DNA of 44,248 bases from the NCBI GenBank assembly GCA_913058475.1, contig CAJXQA010000007.1, forward strand, positions 1-44,248. Reading direction: 5' to 3'. Of this stretch, positions 1-9,471 are shown piece by piece. Under the pieces are notes generated by a model. The model was not told the origin of the DNA. It made no database searches and saw nothing but the letters and a program-made list of their open reading frames with translations. Made by a program: the position numbers and the translations under genes. The stretch comes from an uncultured Nitrosomonadales bacterium. GTDB lineage: Bacteria > Pseudomonadota > Gammaproteobacteria > Burkholderiales > Methylophilaceae. Position 1 is the stretch's first letter. The number at the start of each line of letters is the position of its first letter.

Positions 1-1
1 G

Positions 2-361
2 ATGAATCATTTCTTTATAGTTCGACTGTTGCCTTACCTCTCCATAAAATCTGACGAGTCCTGCTGATTCTAATTGTTTAATTTGACTTGGGTAATAATG
101 CAAAAAACGTATTTGCATTTGTCCTGTTGAATCTGAAACATATAAGATTAAGTTTCTTTTTGGTCGATACTTTACTTCAACATCATTTACATTGGCTTCA
201 ATTTGACTTCTTTGTCCAATCAGAGTGTCATTGATCGATTGAATTACAGTTTGATCATTGTATTTATTCGGTAAATATAAAAGTAAATCAATTGTTGAAT
301 TGATGCCTAATTTTTTTAGTTTCTTTGCTTGTAGTTCTGTTAATAATTTTTTTTTAGGCAA
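2..361 (-). CDS. recG: ATP-dependent DNA helicase RecG, N-terminal fragment
   Basis: This is the 5' part of a gene that runs off the window edge; 120 codons are visible. The translation begins MPKKKLLTELQAKKLKKLG and continues with LLLYLPNKYND, an EVKYRPKRNL strand and a LHYYPSQI-FYGEVR stretch, the pattern of the RecG wedge (OB-fold) domain that grips branched DNA. RecG reverses stalled replication forks and processes Holliday junctions. The start must be the TTG at 361, because an in-frame TAA lies two codons upstream (365-367) and no ATG falls between. It follows ridA by 8 bp and so probably belongs to the same transcript. The helicase motor domains lie outside the window, so integrity cannot be judged. 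Confidence 0.88.
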   Translation of the reverse strand, partial: MPKKKLLTELQAKKLKKLGINSTIDLLLYLPNKYNDQTVIQSINDTLIGQRSQIEANVNDVEVKYRPKRNLILYVSDSTGQMQIRFLHYYPSQIKQLESAGLVRFYGEVRQQSNYKEMIH

Positions 362-369
362 AATTTAAA

Positions 370-747
370 TCAGTCTACGACTAAAAACCCATCTGCCTCA
401 ACTAATGAGCCCTTTGGAAGTGATGCTACTCCGATAGCCGCTCTTGCCGGATATGGTTCACTAAAATATTCTTCCATAATAGAATTTACTAATGCAAAAT
501 TACTTAAATCTGTAAGGTATATATTTAATTTTACTAGATCATCTAATGATGCATCTGCTGCTGCTATAACAGCTGAAATATTTTTAAATACTTGGTAAAT
601 CTGATTTTCAATACCCTCGACTAATTCCATGCTCTCAGGATTTAATGGTATCTGCCCAGAGAGAAAAATAATATTCCCTTTTTTTACAGCTTGCGAATAT
701 GTCCCAATTGCTTCAGGGGCTTTATCTGTTTTGATAATTTTTTTCAT
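370..747 (-). CDS. ridA: RidA family 2-iminobutanoate/2-iminopropanoate deaminase
   Basis: This is a 125-residue YjgF/YER057c/UK114-family protein. The family hydrolyses reactive enamine/imine intermediates made by PLP enzymes such as threonine dehydratase, which protects other PLP enzymes. The family motifs [10 protein letters not shown] and YPARAAIG are present. The conserved arginine (R102 in this numbering) and glutamate (E117) that bind the substrate carboxylate and activate water are both kept. I chose the ATG at 747: an AAGGAA ribosome site sits about 10 bases upstream of it, while the in-frame TTG at 756 lies almost on top of that site. It is 23 bp downstream of spoT and 8 bp upstream of recG, a common betaproteobacterial arrangement. 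Confidence 0.93.
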   Translation of the reverse strand: MKKIIKTDKAPEAIGTYSQAVKKGNIIFLSGQIPLNPESMELVEGIENQIYQVFKNISAVIAAADASLDDLVKLNIYLTDLSNFALVNSIMEEYFSEPYPARAAIGVASLPKGSLVEADGFLVVD

Positions 748-770
748 ATCATTCAATTCCTTTTGAAATT

Positions 771-2972
771 TTAATTCTTATAATTTTTAACTCTCGTGAT
801 TTTGTTAACTTTGCTAATTTTCCTAAGGTTCCTTATCAGCTCAGCAAGGTGAAGTCTATGTCTCACTTGAACCACAAAATTTAACGTTGCAAATGGACTT
901 CCATCCATGTCTTGGAGTGAAACATTATCAATGTTTGATTCTGCATCAGCAATAACCGAAGCAATTTTGCCTAACATACCTCTTTCATTCACGACCAGAA
1001 CACTTAATCGGACATTAAATAATTTTTCAGAATCAGGTTCCCACTCAACATCTACCCATCGATCATGATCGAGTGATAACTCATTAACAATCTGACAATC
1101 ATGCGTATGAATTACTAAGCCTTTTTCCTTATTAATATAACCTAATATAGGATCTCCAGGAATTGGATGGCAACAGTTTGCTAGTTGAATCGCCATATCA
1201 TCAGACCCTTTAATTGTAATTACATCTAACATCTTTGTTTGCTTTTTATTGCTTGCGACGCCATCCATTAAATTTGTTAACTGATGGGCAACCATTACGT
1301 TTACTTTTTTACCCAAGGCAATATCCATTAAAATTTCATCTTTTGATTCAACGTGATAGTCCAAAATTAATTTGTTCCAGTGCTTTTTTTTAATTGCTGT
1401 TGGATGAATATGAAATGCATTAAGTGCATTGTTCAGCATTTTTTCACCTAAAAAAATTAAATCTTTTGATTCAGCTGAGCGAAGATAATTTCTTATTTGT
1501 GATCTAGCTTTTCCTGTAATAACAAAATTTAGCCAAGTAGGGTTTGGCTTAGCTAATGTTGAAGTAATTATCTCTACGTGATCACCCGTTGAAAGCTTTG
1601 TTCTCAAAGGAACTAATATTTGATTTATTTTTGCTGATACTGCTTTATTGCCGACATCACTATGAACTGCGTAAGCAAAATCAATGGTTGAAGAATTTTT
1701 AGGCAAAGCAAATATTTTACCGTCTGGAGAAAAAACATAGACCTCGTCAGGAAATAAATCAACTTTTAAATGTTCTAAGAATTCTAAAGAATTAGAACTA
1801 TCATTTTGAATTTCCAGCATCCTTTTTAACCATTGATTTGTTTTTTGTTGTAAATCAGTAACGTGTGCATCTTTTGTTTTGTATAGCCAATGTGCGGCAA
1901 CGCCAGCTTCTGCCAGTTGATGCATATTTTTTGTTCTAATTTGAATCTCGACTGGAACACCAAAGGGACCCAAGAGTGTGGAGTGGAGTGACTGGTATCC
2001 ATTTGCTTTTGGAATAGCAATGTAATCTTTAAACTTTCCAGGGATAGGATTATAAAGCGAGTGCAATGTTCCTAGAGTTAAATAGCAATCATTAATATCA
2101 TTGACAATTATTCTAAACGCATAAATATCATTGATTTGATTAAAGCCTGTCTGATCTTCAAGCATTTTTCTATGAATGCTTGCAGGATTTTTTTCTCTAC
2201 CTGTTATTTCAGATTTGGTTTTAACAGAGTTTAATTTATTGCTTATCTCATTTGATATTTTCTCTATAACTTCTTTTCTATTGCCCCGGCTCGCCTTAAT
2301 TGCTTTTTGTATTGTTTTATACCTAACCGGATGTAAGACTTCAAAGCATAAATCTTCAAGCTCTTGATATAAATTATTTAAACCAAGTCTGTTGGCAATA
2401 GGGGCATAAATATCTACCGTCTCTTGTGCAATCCTAATCTTTCTACTCTCATCCAATGATTGAATAGTTTGCATATTATGAAGACGATCTGATAGCTTTA
2501 TTAACATAACCCTTACATCTTGAGTCATCGCTAATAACATTTTTCTAAAGTTTTCAGCTTGCGCCTCATTTGCATCTTGAAATTCTACTTTGTCTAATTT
2601 TGATAAACCTTTGACAAGTACGCTCACTTGTTTGCCAAATCTAAACTCTATGTCTGATTCAGTAACTTCAGTATCCTCAACTACGTCGTGTAAAAGTGCA
2701 GCCTGAATTGACTGGCTGTCCAAATGAAATCGAGCTGCAATGCAAGCCACTGAAACTGGGTGACTGATGTAAGCTTCGCCACTTCGTCTTTTTTGACCAC
2801 TATGGGCTTTTTCACTGAATCGGTAGGCTTCCCACACTTTATCGACCTCTTTTTTTGGAAGATAGGTCTTTATAAGTTGGGTTAGTCTGGAATTGTCTTG
2901 ATCAACAGGAAGCAAAAGGAATTGATGGCTTTTTTTTAAATCGACTTGGCTGGTTTGAGGCGTGTTAGCCAA
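771..2972 (-). CDS. spoT: Bifunctional (p)ppGpp synthetase/hydrolase SpoT
   Basis: This is a 733-residue RelA/SpoT homologue that makes and degrades the alarmone (p)ppGpp in the cytoplasm. The hydrolase domain is intact: H71 in SHP, H95-D96 in LLHDVVEDT and D162 in KLSDRLHN are the metal-binding HD residues. The synthetase domain follows at about residues 250-390, with [11 protein letters not shown] and YQSLHST. A TGS domain (about 410-470, [14 protein letters not shown]) and a C-terminal ACT domain (about 660-733) complete the protein. Both catalytic halves look functional, so SpoT fits better than RelA. The start is a TTG with an AGGAGAG ribosome site six bases upstream. The gene sits between rpoZ and ridA in one operon. 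Confidence 0.96.
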   Translation of the reverse strand: MANTPQTSQVDLKKSHQFLLLPVDQDNSRLTQLIKTYLPKKEVDKVWEAYRFSEKAHSGQKRRSGEAYISHPVSVACIAARFHLDSQSIQAALLHDVVEDTEVTESDIEFRFGKQVSVLVKGLSKLDKVEFQDANEAQAENFRKMLLAMTQDVRVMLIKLSDRLHNMQTIQSLDESRKIRIAQETVDIYAPIANRLGLNNLYQELEDLCFEVLHPVRYKTIQKAIKASRGNRKEVIEKISNEISNKLNSVKTKSEITGREKNPASIHRKMLEDQTGFNQINDIYAFRIIVNDINDCYLTLGTLHSLYNPIPGKFKDYIAIPKANGYQSLHSTLLGPFGVPVEIQIRTKNMHQLAEAGVAAHWLYKTKDAHVTDLQQKTNQWLKRMLEIQNDSSNSLEFLEHLKVDLFPDEVYVFSPDGKIFALPKNSSTIDFAYAVHSDVGNKAVSAKINQILVPLRTKLSTGDHVEIITSTLAKPNPTWLNFVITGKARSQIRNYLRSAESKDLIFLGEKMLNNALNAFHIHPTAIKKKHWNKLILDYHVESKDEILMDIALGKKVNVMVAHQLTNLMDGVASNKKQTKMLDVITIKGSDDMAIQLANCCHPIPGDPILGYINKEKGLVIHTHDCQIVNELSLDHDRWVDVEWEPDSEKLFNVRLSVLVVNERGMLGKIASVIADAESNIDNVSLQDMDGSPFATLNFVVQVRHRLHLAELIRNLRKISKVNKITRVKNYKN

Positions 2973-3001
2973 TGATTACTCTCCTTTAAAGCAAACTTCT
3001 C

Positions 3002-3217
3002 TTATTGGCCTGGATTCTGAATTAAAATTTCTTCTCCAATTAAGCCTGCTGCAATTTCTTTAAGCGCTATTACTGAAGATTTATCTCTTGAACCTTCGGT
3101 GTCAATCAATGGCTCAGCGCCGTTCACAAGCTGCCTTGATCTTAAGGCTGCTACAAGTGTTAATTGAAATCTATTCGGTATTTTTTTTAAGCAATCGTCT
3201 ACGGTTATTCTTGCCAT
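3002..3217 (-). CDS. rpoZ: DNA-directed RNA polymerase omega subunit
   Basis: This 71-residue protein starts [24 protein letters not shown], the N-terminal signature of omega, followed by ARQL-like [10 protein letters not shown] and [11 protein letters not shown]. Omega helps assemble the beta' subunit into RNA polymerase and in proteobacteria forms part of a ppGpp-binding site. That makes its place directly before spoT, with a 29-bp gap, functionally sensible. The protein is about 20 residues shorter than E. coli omega, which is normal for betaproteobacteria. It lies 21 bp after gmk. Confidence 0.95.
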   Translation of the reverse strand: MARITVDDCLKKIPNRFQLTLVAALRSRQLVNGAEPLIDTEGSRDKSSVIALKEIAAGLIGEEILIQNPGQ

Positions 3218-3238
3218 TATTTTGTTGCTCCAAGTATT

Positions 3239-3874
3239 TTATTTAATTGAGTTAATTAAGCTCTGAAAAATTTTTTTTTGCCTCATTGTTTCTAAATTTA
3301 TTGATTCAGGGGAATCAATAAACACAGATTTTAAATCATACAAGGCCTGATCAAATTTATTATTGATTATAACATAATCAAATTTTTCAAGATGGCTGAT
3401 TTCCTCTTTAGCGGCAGCCAATCGTCCTTTAATTTCAGCATTTGAATTTTGGCCTCGTCCTTCTAGTCTTTCTTTTAGTACAGCCATTGAAGGTGGAACA
3501 ATAAATAGACTTATTGCATCAGAGAAAACTTTCTTAACGTTTAAAGCACCTTTGTAATCAATCTCCAAAATAATATCTTTTCCAGCCCTTAGGTTCTCTT
3601 CAACTGGCGTCATTGCTGTTCCATATTTTGCACCATGACATTCCGCATTTTCTAAAAACTCACCGTTGTTTTTTAAAATTTCAAAGGTGTCATTATTAAC
3701 AAAGTAATAGTCGACACCCTCTCTTTCGCCTTGTCTAGGTTTTCTAGTTGTATGTGAGGTAGAAATTTTAATCTGCGGGCATAATTCTACCAATGCTTTT
3801 ACAAGGGAGGTTTTACCTGCCCCTGATGGTGCAGTCACAATAAATAATTTACCTGTCTTATTTTTTTCTTTCAT
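3239..3874 (-). CDS. gmk: Guanylate kinase
   Basis: This 211-residue enzyme phosphorylates GMP to GDP with ATP, feeding the GTP and ppGpp pools. The P-loop APSGAGKTS lies at residues 15-23. The GMP-binding region STSHTTRKPRQGEREGVDYYFV follows, and the lid region carries KERLEGRGQ. Length and motifs are typical of bacterial Gmk. It is 13 bp downstream of yicC and upstream of rpoZ-spoT, the classic yicC-gmk-rpoZ-spoT cluster. Confidence 0.97.
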   Translation of the reverse strand: MKEKNKTGKLFIVTAPSGAGKTSLVKALVELCPQIKISTSHTTRKPRQGEREGVDYYFVNNDTFEILKNNGEFLENAECHGAKYGTAMTPVEENLRAGKDIILEIDYKGALNVKKVFSDAISLFIVPPSMAVLKERLEGRGQNSNAEIKGRLAAAKEEISHLEKFDYVIINNKFDQALYDLKSVFIDSPESINLETMRQKKIFQSLINSIK

Positions 3875-3887
3875 ATCTTAATTAATT

Positions 3888-4751
3888 TTATTCAATATTT
3901 TGTATTTGTTCTCTTATCTGTTCTATTAAAACCTTTAATTCAACAGCAGATTGTGAAATCTCGACTGCTATAGCTTTTGAGCCCAATGTATTAGCCTCAC
4001 GATTAAATTCTTGCATTAAAAAATCTATTTTTTTTCCAACAGGTTCGGATAAGCTTAATAATCTCTTTAACTCTTGTGAATGAGAATTTAGCCTATCAAG
4101 CTCCTCATCAACATCACTTTTTTGAATAAAAGTGACTAATTCTTGTTTTATTTTATCTTGATCAACATCAATTAATGCATCTTTGAATTTTTTAACAATT
4201 TTACTTTGATGAATATCAATAAACCTTGGAATCATTTTCCTAATTTTGGCTACTTCTTTTTCTATTCTTAAACTTCTAGAAGTAATTAATTGCTTAATTT
4301 TTTTACCCTCACGTTGTCGATCGGTAATAATTTTTTTTAGCGCATCATCAAAAAGGAGAAATAAAGCTTTATCAAGCCCTTTATGATTTTGCTTATTATT
4401 TTTTTCACGATGAAGTCGAATAATTTCTACAGGATTGATTTGCTTTGGATCTTTAATGAGTGTTGATATTTTTTCGACAAACTTTATAAGTTTTTTTAAA
4501 TTCTTAAGGTCATCATTTTTTATTTCAACTAAGCCTTCTCTTTCTTTTAAGAAAATTTTGCATTCAATTTTTCCCCTTGAAAGTATTTTAGCTATTTTTT
4601 TTCTGATGAGCGGCTCATGAATTCGGAGTTCATCACTTAACTTAATTTGTAAGTCAAAAAATCTACTATTCAAAGTTTTAATTTCTAAAACCAAACTGCC
4701 ATAGCTTGTTTCTTTAGAAACTGAATAATAGCTTGTCATGCTTGAAATCAT
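3888..4751 (-). CDS. yicC: YicC/YloC family endoribonuclease
   Basis: This 287-residue protein opens with MISSMTSYYSV, has the family motif LEIKTLNSRFFDLQIKLSDELR, and ends in the conserved REQIQNIE. YicC family members are metal-dependent endoribonucleases involved in RNA turnover; the E. coli protein acts on the small RNA RyhB. The C-terminal half contains the conserved GKKIDFLMQEFNREANTLGSKA motif. It is the first gene of the minus-strand operon and is separated from divergent rph by 140 bp. Confidence 0.93.
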   Translation of the reverse strand: MISSMTSYYSVSKETSYGSLVLEIKTLNSRFFDLQIKLSDELRIHEPLIRKKIAKILSRGKIECKIFLKEREGLVEIKNDDLKNLKKLIKFVEKISTLIKDPKQINPVEIIRLHREKNNKQNHKGLDKALFLLFDDALKKIITDRQREGKKIKQLITSRSLRIEKEVAKIRKMIPRFIDIHQSKIVKKFKDALIDVDQDKIKQELVTFIQKSDVDEELDRLNSHSQELKRLLSLSEPVGKKIDFLMQEFNREANTLGSKAIAVEISQSAVELKVLIEQIREQIQNIE

Positions 4752-4834
4752 CTATATCCCTAAGTAAATTGTGTGACTTTTTGATAGTTTAACAATCTAT
4801 TTTTAACTAAGGTAAGAAACATTTAAATTCTCCA

Positions 4835-4863
4835 GCGCTTATTTAATGTCTTTGGATTATAAT
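4835..4863 (+). promoter_or_regulatory. Candidate promoter for rph operon
   Basis: A perfect TATAAT lies at 4858-4863, 28 bp before the rph start, in the divergent yicC-rph gap. The hexamer 17 bases upstream (GCGCTT) matches the -35 consensus poorly, so only the -10 element is convincing. Confidence 0.4.
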
Positions 4864-4891
4864 CACCATTCAAAACAATTAAGAGAGCTTT

Positions 4892-5605
4892 ATGAGATCA
4901 ACGGAAAGAGCAAATAATGAAATTAGACACATTGAAATTCTAAGAGATTATACAAAACATGCGGAAGGATCAGTATTGATAAAATGTGGTGATACACATG
5001 TTATATGTAATGCGAGTATTGAGGAAAAAGTACCCTCTTTTTTAAAAGGAAAAGGACAAGGATGGGTAACAGCTGAATATGGAATGCTTCCGAGGTCAAC
5101 ATCTACTCGTATGCCAAGGGAATCTGCAAGAGGTAAGCAATCAGGAAGAACCCAAGAAATACAAAGATTAATTGGTAGAAGTCTCAGGGCAATTATTGAT
5201 TTAAAGGCTTTAGGTGAAAGGACAATTCATATTGATTGTGACGTGATTCAGGCTGATGGTGGAACAAGGACCGCTAGTATTACAGGAGCTTATGTAGCAC
5301 TTTGTGATGCTATCAACCCCCTTATCGAAAAAGAAATTTTAAAAACCTCTCCTATAAAAGATGCAGTGGCTGCAATTTCATTAGGAGTAAAAGATGGGGA
5401 GGTATTAATCGACCTTGATTATGCTGAAGATTCAAACTGCGATACCGATATGAATATTGTTATGACTGCTCAGGGTAAATTTGTTGAAATTCAAGGAACT
5501 GCAGAGGGTGAGCCTTTTACTAAAGACGAAATGAATAATATCATCTTGCTAGCAGAGCAAGGTATTGCTAAAATAATTCATATTCAAAAAGATGTTCTAA
5601 AATAA
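4892..5605 (+). CDS. rph: Ribonuclease PH
   Basis: This 237-residue phosphorolytic 3'-5' exoribonuclease trims the 3' ends of tRNA precursors and degrades structured RNA. It opens with the signature [26 protein letters not shown] and the phosphate-binding [17 protein letters not shown] segment are present, as is the metal-binding [22 protein letters not shown]. Length is typical, with no sign of the frameshift known in some E. coli strains. It opens a plus-strand operon and is 7 bp upstream of rdgB. Confidence 0.97.
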   Translation: MRSTERANNEIRHIEILRDYTKHAEGSVLIKCGDTHVICNASIEEKVPSFLKGKGQGWVTAEYGMLPRSTSTRMPRESARGKQSGRTQEIQRLIGRSLRAIIDLKALGERTIHIDCDVIQADGGTRTASITGAYVALCDAINPLIEKEILKTSPIKDAVAAISLGVKDGEVLIDLDYAEDSNCDTDMNIVMTAQGKFVEIQGTAEGEPFTKDEMNNIILLAEQGIAKIIHIQKDVLK

Positions 5606-5612
5606 TTAAAGA

Positions 5613-6209
5613 ATGCAGAAAATTATTTTATCAACAAATAATGAAAAAAAATTATCTGAAATTGAGACATTGCTTCATGACTTACCAGTTCAAACTATTG
5701 CACAATCTAAACTTAATATTGGGCAAGCAGAAGAACCTTATGGAACATTCATAGAAAATGCGCTAACCAAAGCAAGATTTGCTTCAAAAGCAACTAATCT
5801 TCCAGCCATAGCTGATGATTCTGGTTTATGTGTGGATGTATTAAATGGTAAGCCTGGAATTTTATCAGCTAGATTTTCAGGGGAAGGCGCAAATGATAAA
5901 AAGAATAATATTAAATTATTAGACCTTTTAAAAAATAAAAAGAACAGAAGGGCTCATTATTATTGCGCAATAGTTTTTATTACCTCTTATGACGACCCAC
6001 AACCAATTATTGCTGAGGGAATATGGCAAGGTGAAATTTTATCTTTTCCAAAAGGTAAAAATGGTTTTGGTTATGATCCTATATTTATGGATTTTAAAAC
6101 AGATCTATCAGCAGCTGAACTAGACTTTAATTTAAAAAATAAAATCAGCCATCGCGGTCAAGCTTTGCAAAAATTAAAACATAAACTTAGAATACTTTAT
6201 GACAAATAA
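5613..6209 (+). CDS. rdgB: XTP/dITP pyrophosphatase (RdgB/HAM1 family)
   Basis: This 198-residue house-cleaning enzyme hydrolyses the non-canonical nucleotides ITP, dITP and XTP to monophosphates, keeping deaminated bases out of DNA and RNA. It has the N-terminal STNNEKKLSEI variant of the T/SxxxxK motif, PAIADDSGLCVDVLNGKPGILSARFSGEGAND in the centre, and GFGYDPIF plus SHRGQAL near the C-terminus, all hallmarks of the family. Its end overlaps the next small gene by 11 bp, which suggests translational coupling. Confidence 0.96.
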   Translation: MQKIILSTNNEKKLSEIETLLHDLPVQTIAQSKLNIGQAEEPYGTFIENALTKARFASKATNLPAIADDSGLCVDVLNGKPGILSARFSGEGANDKKNNIKLLDLLKNKKNRRAHYYCAIVFITSYDDPQPIIAEGIWQGEILSFPKGKNGFGYDPIFMDFKTDLSAAELDFNLKNKISHRGQALQKLKHKLRILYDK

Positions 6210-6423
6210 AAATCAAAAATGGCCCACATGGTTAAGAGATGACAAATCAGCTGTGTCCTGCACAGAAAAAGTTAAGGTGATGAACGAAAACTTTGATGAG
6301 TTAAAACAGATCGCTCAAGATGCATTTGATGATGGAGTATTAATGGAAGTTTCTGAGGAACAAATGAAGGAAATACTTCATGCCTTAATTGAAAGTTTAG
6401 ATAGCCCTGTAAAGAAAAAATAA
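6199..6423 (+). CDS. Conserved small protein of unknown function
   Basis: This 74-residue soluble, acidic protein has no signal peptide or membrane segment. It begins MTNKNQKWPTWLRDDKSAVSCTEKVKVMNENF and continues as amphipathic helices rich in Glu and Asp, including LKQIAQDAFDDGVLM and QMKEILHALIESL. It starts inside the last codons of rdgB (11-bp overlap) and ends 25 bp before hemW, so it looks like a genuine operon member. I do not recognise a named family. A single Cys at residue 21 precludes a classical metal site. Function is unknown. Confidence 0.72.
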   Translation: MTNKNQKWPTWLRDDKSAVSCTEKVKVMNENFDELKQIAQDAFDDGVLMEVSEEQMKEILHALIESLDSPVKKK

Positions 6424-6448
6424 TTTTGTTTTTACGTAACTCCTAAGT

Positions 6449-7594
6449 ATGCAATACCCTCCACTCTCAGTTTATGTTCACATACCATGGTGTATTCATA
6501 AATGTCCTTATTGTGACTTCAACTCGCATGAATTCAAAGATCAAAATCTTCAGAATAATGAAGAGGCCTATACCAACGCTTTAGTTAAACAAATCGATAA
6601 TTATAATCTTGAGCCTAAAAGATCGATACATTCAATTTTTTTTGGAGGAGGAACGCCAAGTCTATTCAGCCCTAAAACTTTTGATTCTCTTATAAATAAA
6701 TTAGAAAAAACTTTCCGTTTAGATAAAAATTGTGAAATTACTATTGAAGCTAACCCCGGTACATTTGATAAAAAACATTTTTATGGCTACAAAGATGTTG
6801 GCATCAATAGAATGTCACTCGGCGTTCAGAGTTTTAATCATAACCATTTAAAAAAACTAGAGCGCATTCATAATCCTGAGGAAGCTTTTAATGCAGCAAA
6901 TTTAGCCGTCGAAATTTTCGATAAAGTAAATATTGATTTAATGTTTGCTTTGCCTAACCAAACTCTTAAAGACGTCAAAAATGATATCACTAGAGCACTT
7001 GAAGTCGGCACCTCACATATCTCCTACTATCACCTAACTATTGAACCTAATACTTTATTTTATAAATTTCCACCTAAGTTACCTGATGAAGAAAAGAGTG
7101 CCGAAATATTTGATTTAATTACTGAAGAACTTAATGCTGCTCAGTTTGCACATTATGAAACTTCCGCCTATGCAAAAAAAGATAATCAATGTTTACATAA
7201 TTTAAATTATTGGAATTTTGGAGACTACCTTGGTATTGGGGCAGGCGCTCATAGTAAATTATCTTATGAAGGGAAAATTTTTCGTCGGAGTTGTTTTAAA
7301 AATCCACGTGATTACATTAAAAATGCAAATAGTCATAATTTTTATGATGATGAAAAATTATTATCAGCAAATGATTTAACATTTGAATTTATGATGAATG
7401 CCTTAAGGTTAAATAACGGTTTTAATCAATCTCTATTTGAACAACGAACAAATTTGCCCATTAGCATCATTGATAAAGAGCTTAATTTAGCAAAAGATAA
7501 AAAACTGATAATTCAAAAAAATGGTAGGATAAAACCAACACTTTTAGGGCAAAATTTTTTAAACGAGCTTTTACAAATATTTTTAAAGGATTAA
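6449..7594 (+). CDS. hemW: Radical SAM protein HemW (HemN-like, heme chaperone)
   Basis: This 381-residue radical SAM protein has the 4Fe-4S motif CxxxCxxC at C15, C19 and C22 (HIPWCIHKCPYCDF). The SAM-binding FFGGGTPSLFSP and the later EANPGTFD and RMSLGVQSF follow, and a HemN C-terminal domain is present. HemW was long annotated as an anaerobic coproporphyrinogen III oxidase. Characterised members bind heme and deliver it to apoproteins instead. Its location next to rdgB, away from hemC-hemD, matches the usual hemW context. Only 2 bp separate it from the next gene. Confidence 0.92.
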   Translation: MQYPPLSVYVHIPWCIHKCPYCDFNSHEFKDQNLQNNEEAYTNALVKQIDNYNLEPKRSIHSIFFGGGTPSLFSPKTFDSLINKLEKTFRLDKNCEITIEANPGTFDKKHFYGYKDVGINRMSLGVQSFNHNHLKKLERIHNPEEAFNAANLAVEIFDKVNIDLMFALPNQTLKDVKNDITRALEVGTSHISYYHLTIEPNTLFYKFPPKLPDEEKSAEIFDLITEELNAAQFAHYETSAYAKKDNQCLHNLNYWNFGDYLGIGAGAHSKLSYEGKIFRRSCFKNPRDYIKNANSHNFYDDEKLLSANDLTFEFMMNALRLNNGFNQSLFEQRTNLPISIIDKELNLAKDKKLIIQKNGRIKPTLLGQNFLNELLQIFLKD

Positions 7595-7596
7595 AT

Positions 7597-7998
7597 ATGC
7601 AACTAAATAAAATTATTGATGATTATGTTGTTTCTGAACAAATTACAATAGATGATATACAAAAGATTAAAGAAGCCGGATTTAAAACTATTTTTTGTAA
7701 TCGACCAGATAATGAAGAAATAAATCAAGTGAGTGTCGAGAGTATTAAAAATGCTGCAGATGCGAATGGCATAAAATTTATTCACCAACCCGTCATTGGA
7801 GGCCAAATAACTCCTGTCGATGTAGATCAATTTGGTGATTATTTTGATGCTTCAGAAAAACCTATTTTTGCTTATTGCAGAACTGGAACAAGATCCAGCA
7901 TGTTATGGGCATTATCTGAGTCAGGTAAAAGGTCAGTTGAAGAAATACTCAGCCTTACATCTAAGGCTGGATATAATTTAAATAATCTGTTCTTATAG
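7597..7998 (+). CDS. DUF442-type sulfurtransferase/phosphatase-like protein
   Basis: This 133-residue protein belongs to the TIGR01244/DUF442 family, a dual-specificity-phosphatase-like fold found alone or fused to beta-lactamase-like or sulfide-oxidising enzymes. The active-site loop CRTGTRSS has the nucleophile C94 and R99. The upstream segment [10 protein letters not shown] and the [11 protein letters not shown] stretch are also family features. The substrate is unknown; roles in sulfur transfer or sulfide oxidation have been shown or proposed for relatives. The start has a good AAAGGA site. Its TAG stop overlaps the argH stop on the other strand by 6 bp, so the two genes are convergent and fully packed. 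Confidence 0.85.
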   Translation: MQLNKIIDDYVVSEQITIDDIQKIKEAGFKTIFCNRPDNEEINQVSVESIKNAADANGIKFIHQPVIGGQITPVDVDQFGDYFDASEKPIFAYCRTGTRSSMLWALSESGKRSVEEILSLTSKAGYNLNNLFL

Positions 7999-9372
7999 TT
8001 TAGATTTTGCTTTTTTAAGTGCTAGATTTACAGCATTAAATCCTGTACTACCAAGATGCTTTCTTGACTGAATTGACCCCCTTAAAGATAAAAATTTGAA
8101 GACGTCCTGATCAATCAAATTGCTGAATTTTTTTAGCTCAGAAAGCTCCATTTCTGATAAATCATAACCCTGATCAATTCCATATTTAACAGCTTTAGCC
8201 ACGACTCCATGAGACTCTCTAAAAGGTAATCCCTTTTTTACTAAATAGTCAGCTAAATCTGTTGCAGTCGCATAACCCTTAAGAGCTGCATTTTCCATAT
8301 TTTCAGGAAATACCTTAATTTTAGAAATCATCTCCCCATAAATCTTTAAAGTATCTAAAACAGTATCTACAACGTCAAAAATAGGTTCCTTATCCTCTTG
8401 ATTGTCTTTATTGTAGGCAAGAGGCTGGCCTTTCATTAGTGTGAGTAAGCTGACTAAGTGTCCATTGACCCTTCCTGTTTTACCTCTAACTAACTCTGGC
8501 ACGTCAGGATTTTTTTTCTGAGGCATTATGCTCGATCCAGTACAAAAACTATCTGAAATTTCAATGAAGTTAAAAAATGGACTCGACCACATCACCAGCT
8601 CTTCTGACCACCTTGAAAGATGTGTCATTAAGAGTGAAGCGTTTGCATTAAATTCAATCAAAAAATCTCTATCTGATACTGCATCAATTGAGTTTTCCAT
8701 GACTCCTTCAAACTTCAATAATTTAGCTACAAACTTCCTATCAATTGGATAAGAGGTTCCGGCAAGTGCCGCAGCACCCAAAGGTAAAATATTTATTCTT
8801 TTTCTGGAATCTATAAATCTTGCTTTATCTCTTTCTAACATTTCAAAATAAGCTAGCAAATGATGAGCAAAGCTAATTGGTTGAGCTACTTGAAGATGAG
8901 TCAAGCCAGGCATGATGGTAGTGACATGCTTTTCGGCTATAGCCAACGTAGCTTGTTGTAGTTTTTTGATTAAATTTACTAGTTGGTCTGAGGCATCTCT
9001 GAGGAAAAGTTTCATATCAGTTGCCACTTGATCATTTCTTGATCTGCCTGTGTGGAGTTTTTTCCCCGCCTCTCCTGAAATATCAGTTAACCTTTTTTCA
9101 ATATTTAAATGTACATCCTCAAGATCAATGGACCATTCAAATTTATTAGAGATAACTTCTTTTTTAATTTGATTTAAGCCTTTTTTGATAGCGCCAAAAT
9201 CTTTCGATGAAATGATTTTTTGTTTTTTTAGCATTTCTGCATGCGCCAATGATCCTGCAATATCGTACATTGCTAGTCTTTGATCAAAATTGACTGATGC
9301 TGTATATCTTTTAACTATTTCACTGGTTGGCTCTGAAAATCTGTCTGACCAATTCTGTTTAGTTTTTTTCAT
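7993..9372 (-). CDS. argH: Argininosuccinate lyase
   Basis: This is the last enzyme of arginine synthesis, cleaving argininosuccinate to arginine and fumarate. I chose the ATG at 9372 (459 residues, [17 protein letters not shown]), since family members begin just before the WSGRF-like motif. The open frame continues upstream to a TTG at 9423 with no family match. Conserved elements include [23 protein letters not shown] with the catalytic His, and the fumarase/aspartase signature [12 protein letters not shown] (about 279-290) with the catalytic Ser loop. It is divergent from hemC and convergent with the DUF442 gene. Confidence 0.95.
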   Translation of the reverse strand: MKKTKQNWSDRFSEPTSEIVKRYTASVNFDQRLAMYDIAGSLAHAEMLKKQKIISSKDFGAIKKGLNQIKKEVISNKFEWSIDLEDVHLNIEKRLTDISGEAGKKLHTGRSRNDQVATDMKLFLRDASDQLVNLIKKLQQATLAIAEKHVTTIMPGLTHLQVAQPISFAHHLLAYFEMLERDKARFIDSRKRINILPLGAAALAGTSYPIDRKFVAKLLKFEGVMENSIDAVSDRDFLIEFNANASLLMTHLSRWSEELVMWSSPFFNFIEISDSFCTGSSIMPQKKNPDVPELVRGKTGRVNGHLVSLLTLMKGQPLAYNKDNQEDKEPIFDVVDTVLDTLKIYGEMISKIKVFPENMENAALKGYATATDLADYLVKKGLPFRESHGVVAKAVKYGIDQGYDLSEMELSELKKFSNLIDQDVFKFLSLRGSIQSRKHLGSTGFNAVNLALKKAKSKL

Positions 9373-9471
9373 TTTTACAAATTTTTCTATTGTTTTCAAT
9401 GAATTATATATGAAAATCATCAATCATATGATTAATCTAATAATCCTTGCTGTGATAAAATCTTATTGAAT

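Noticed and set aside
9373-9423. N-terminal extension of argH to the TTG at 9423
   Set aside because: The additional 17 residues match nothing in the family, whose members start just before the WSxRF motif.
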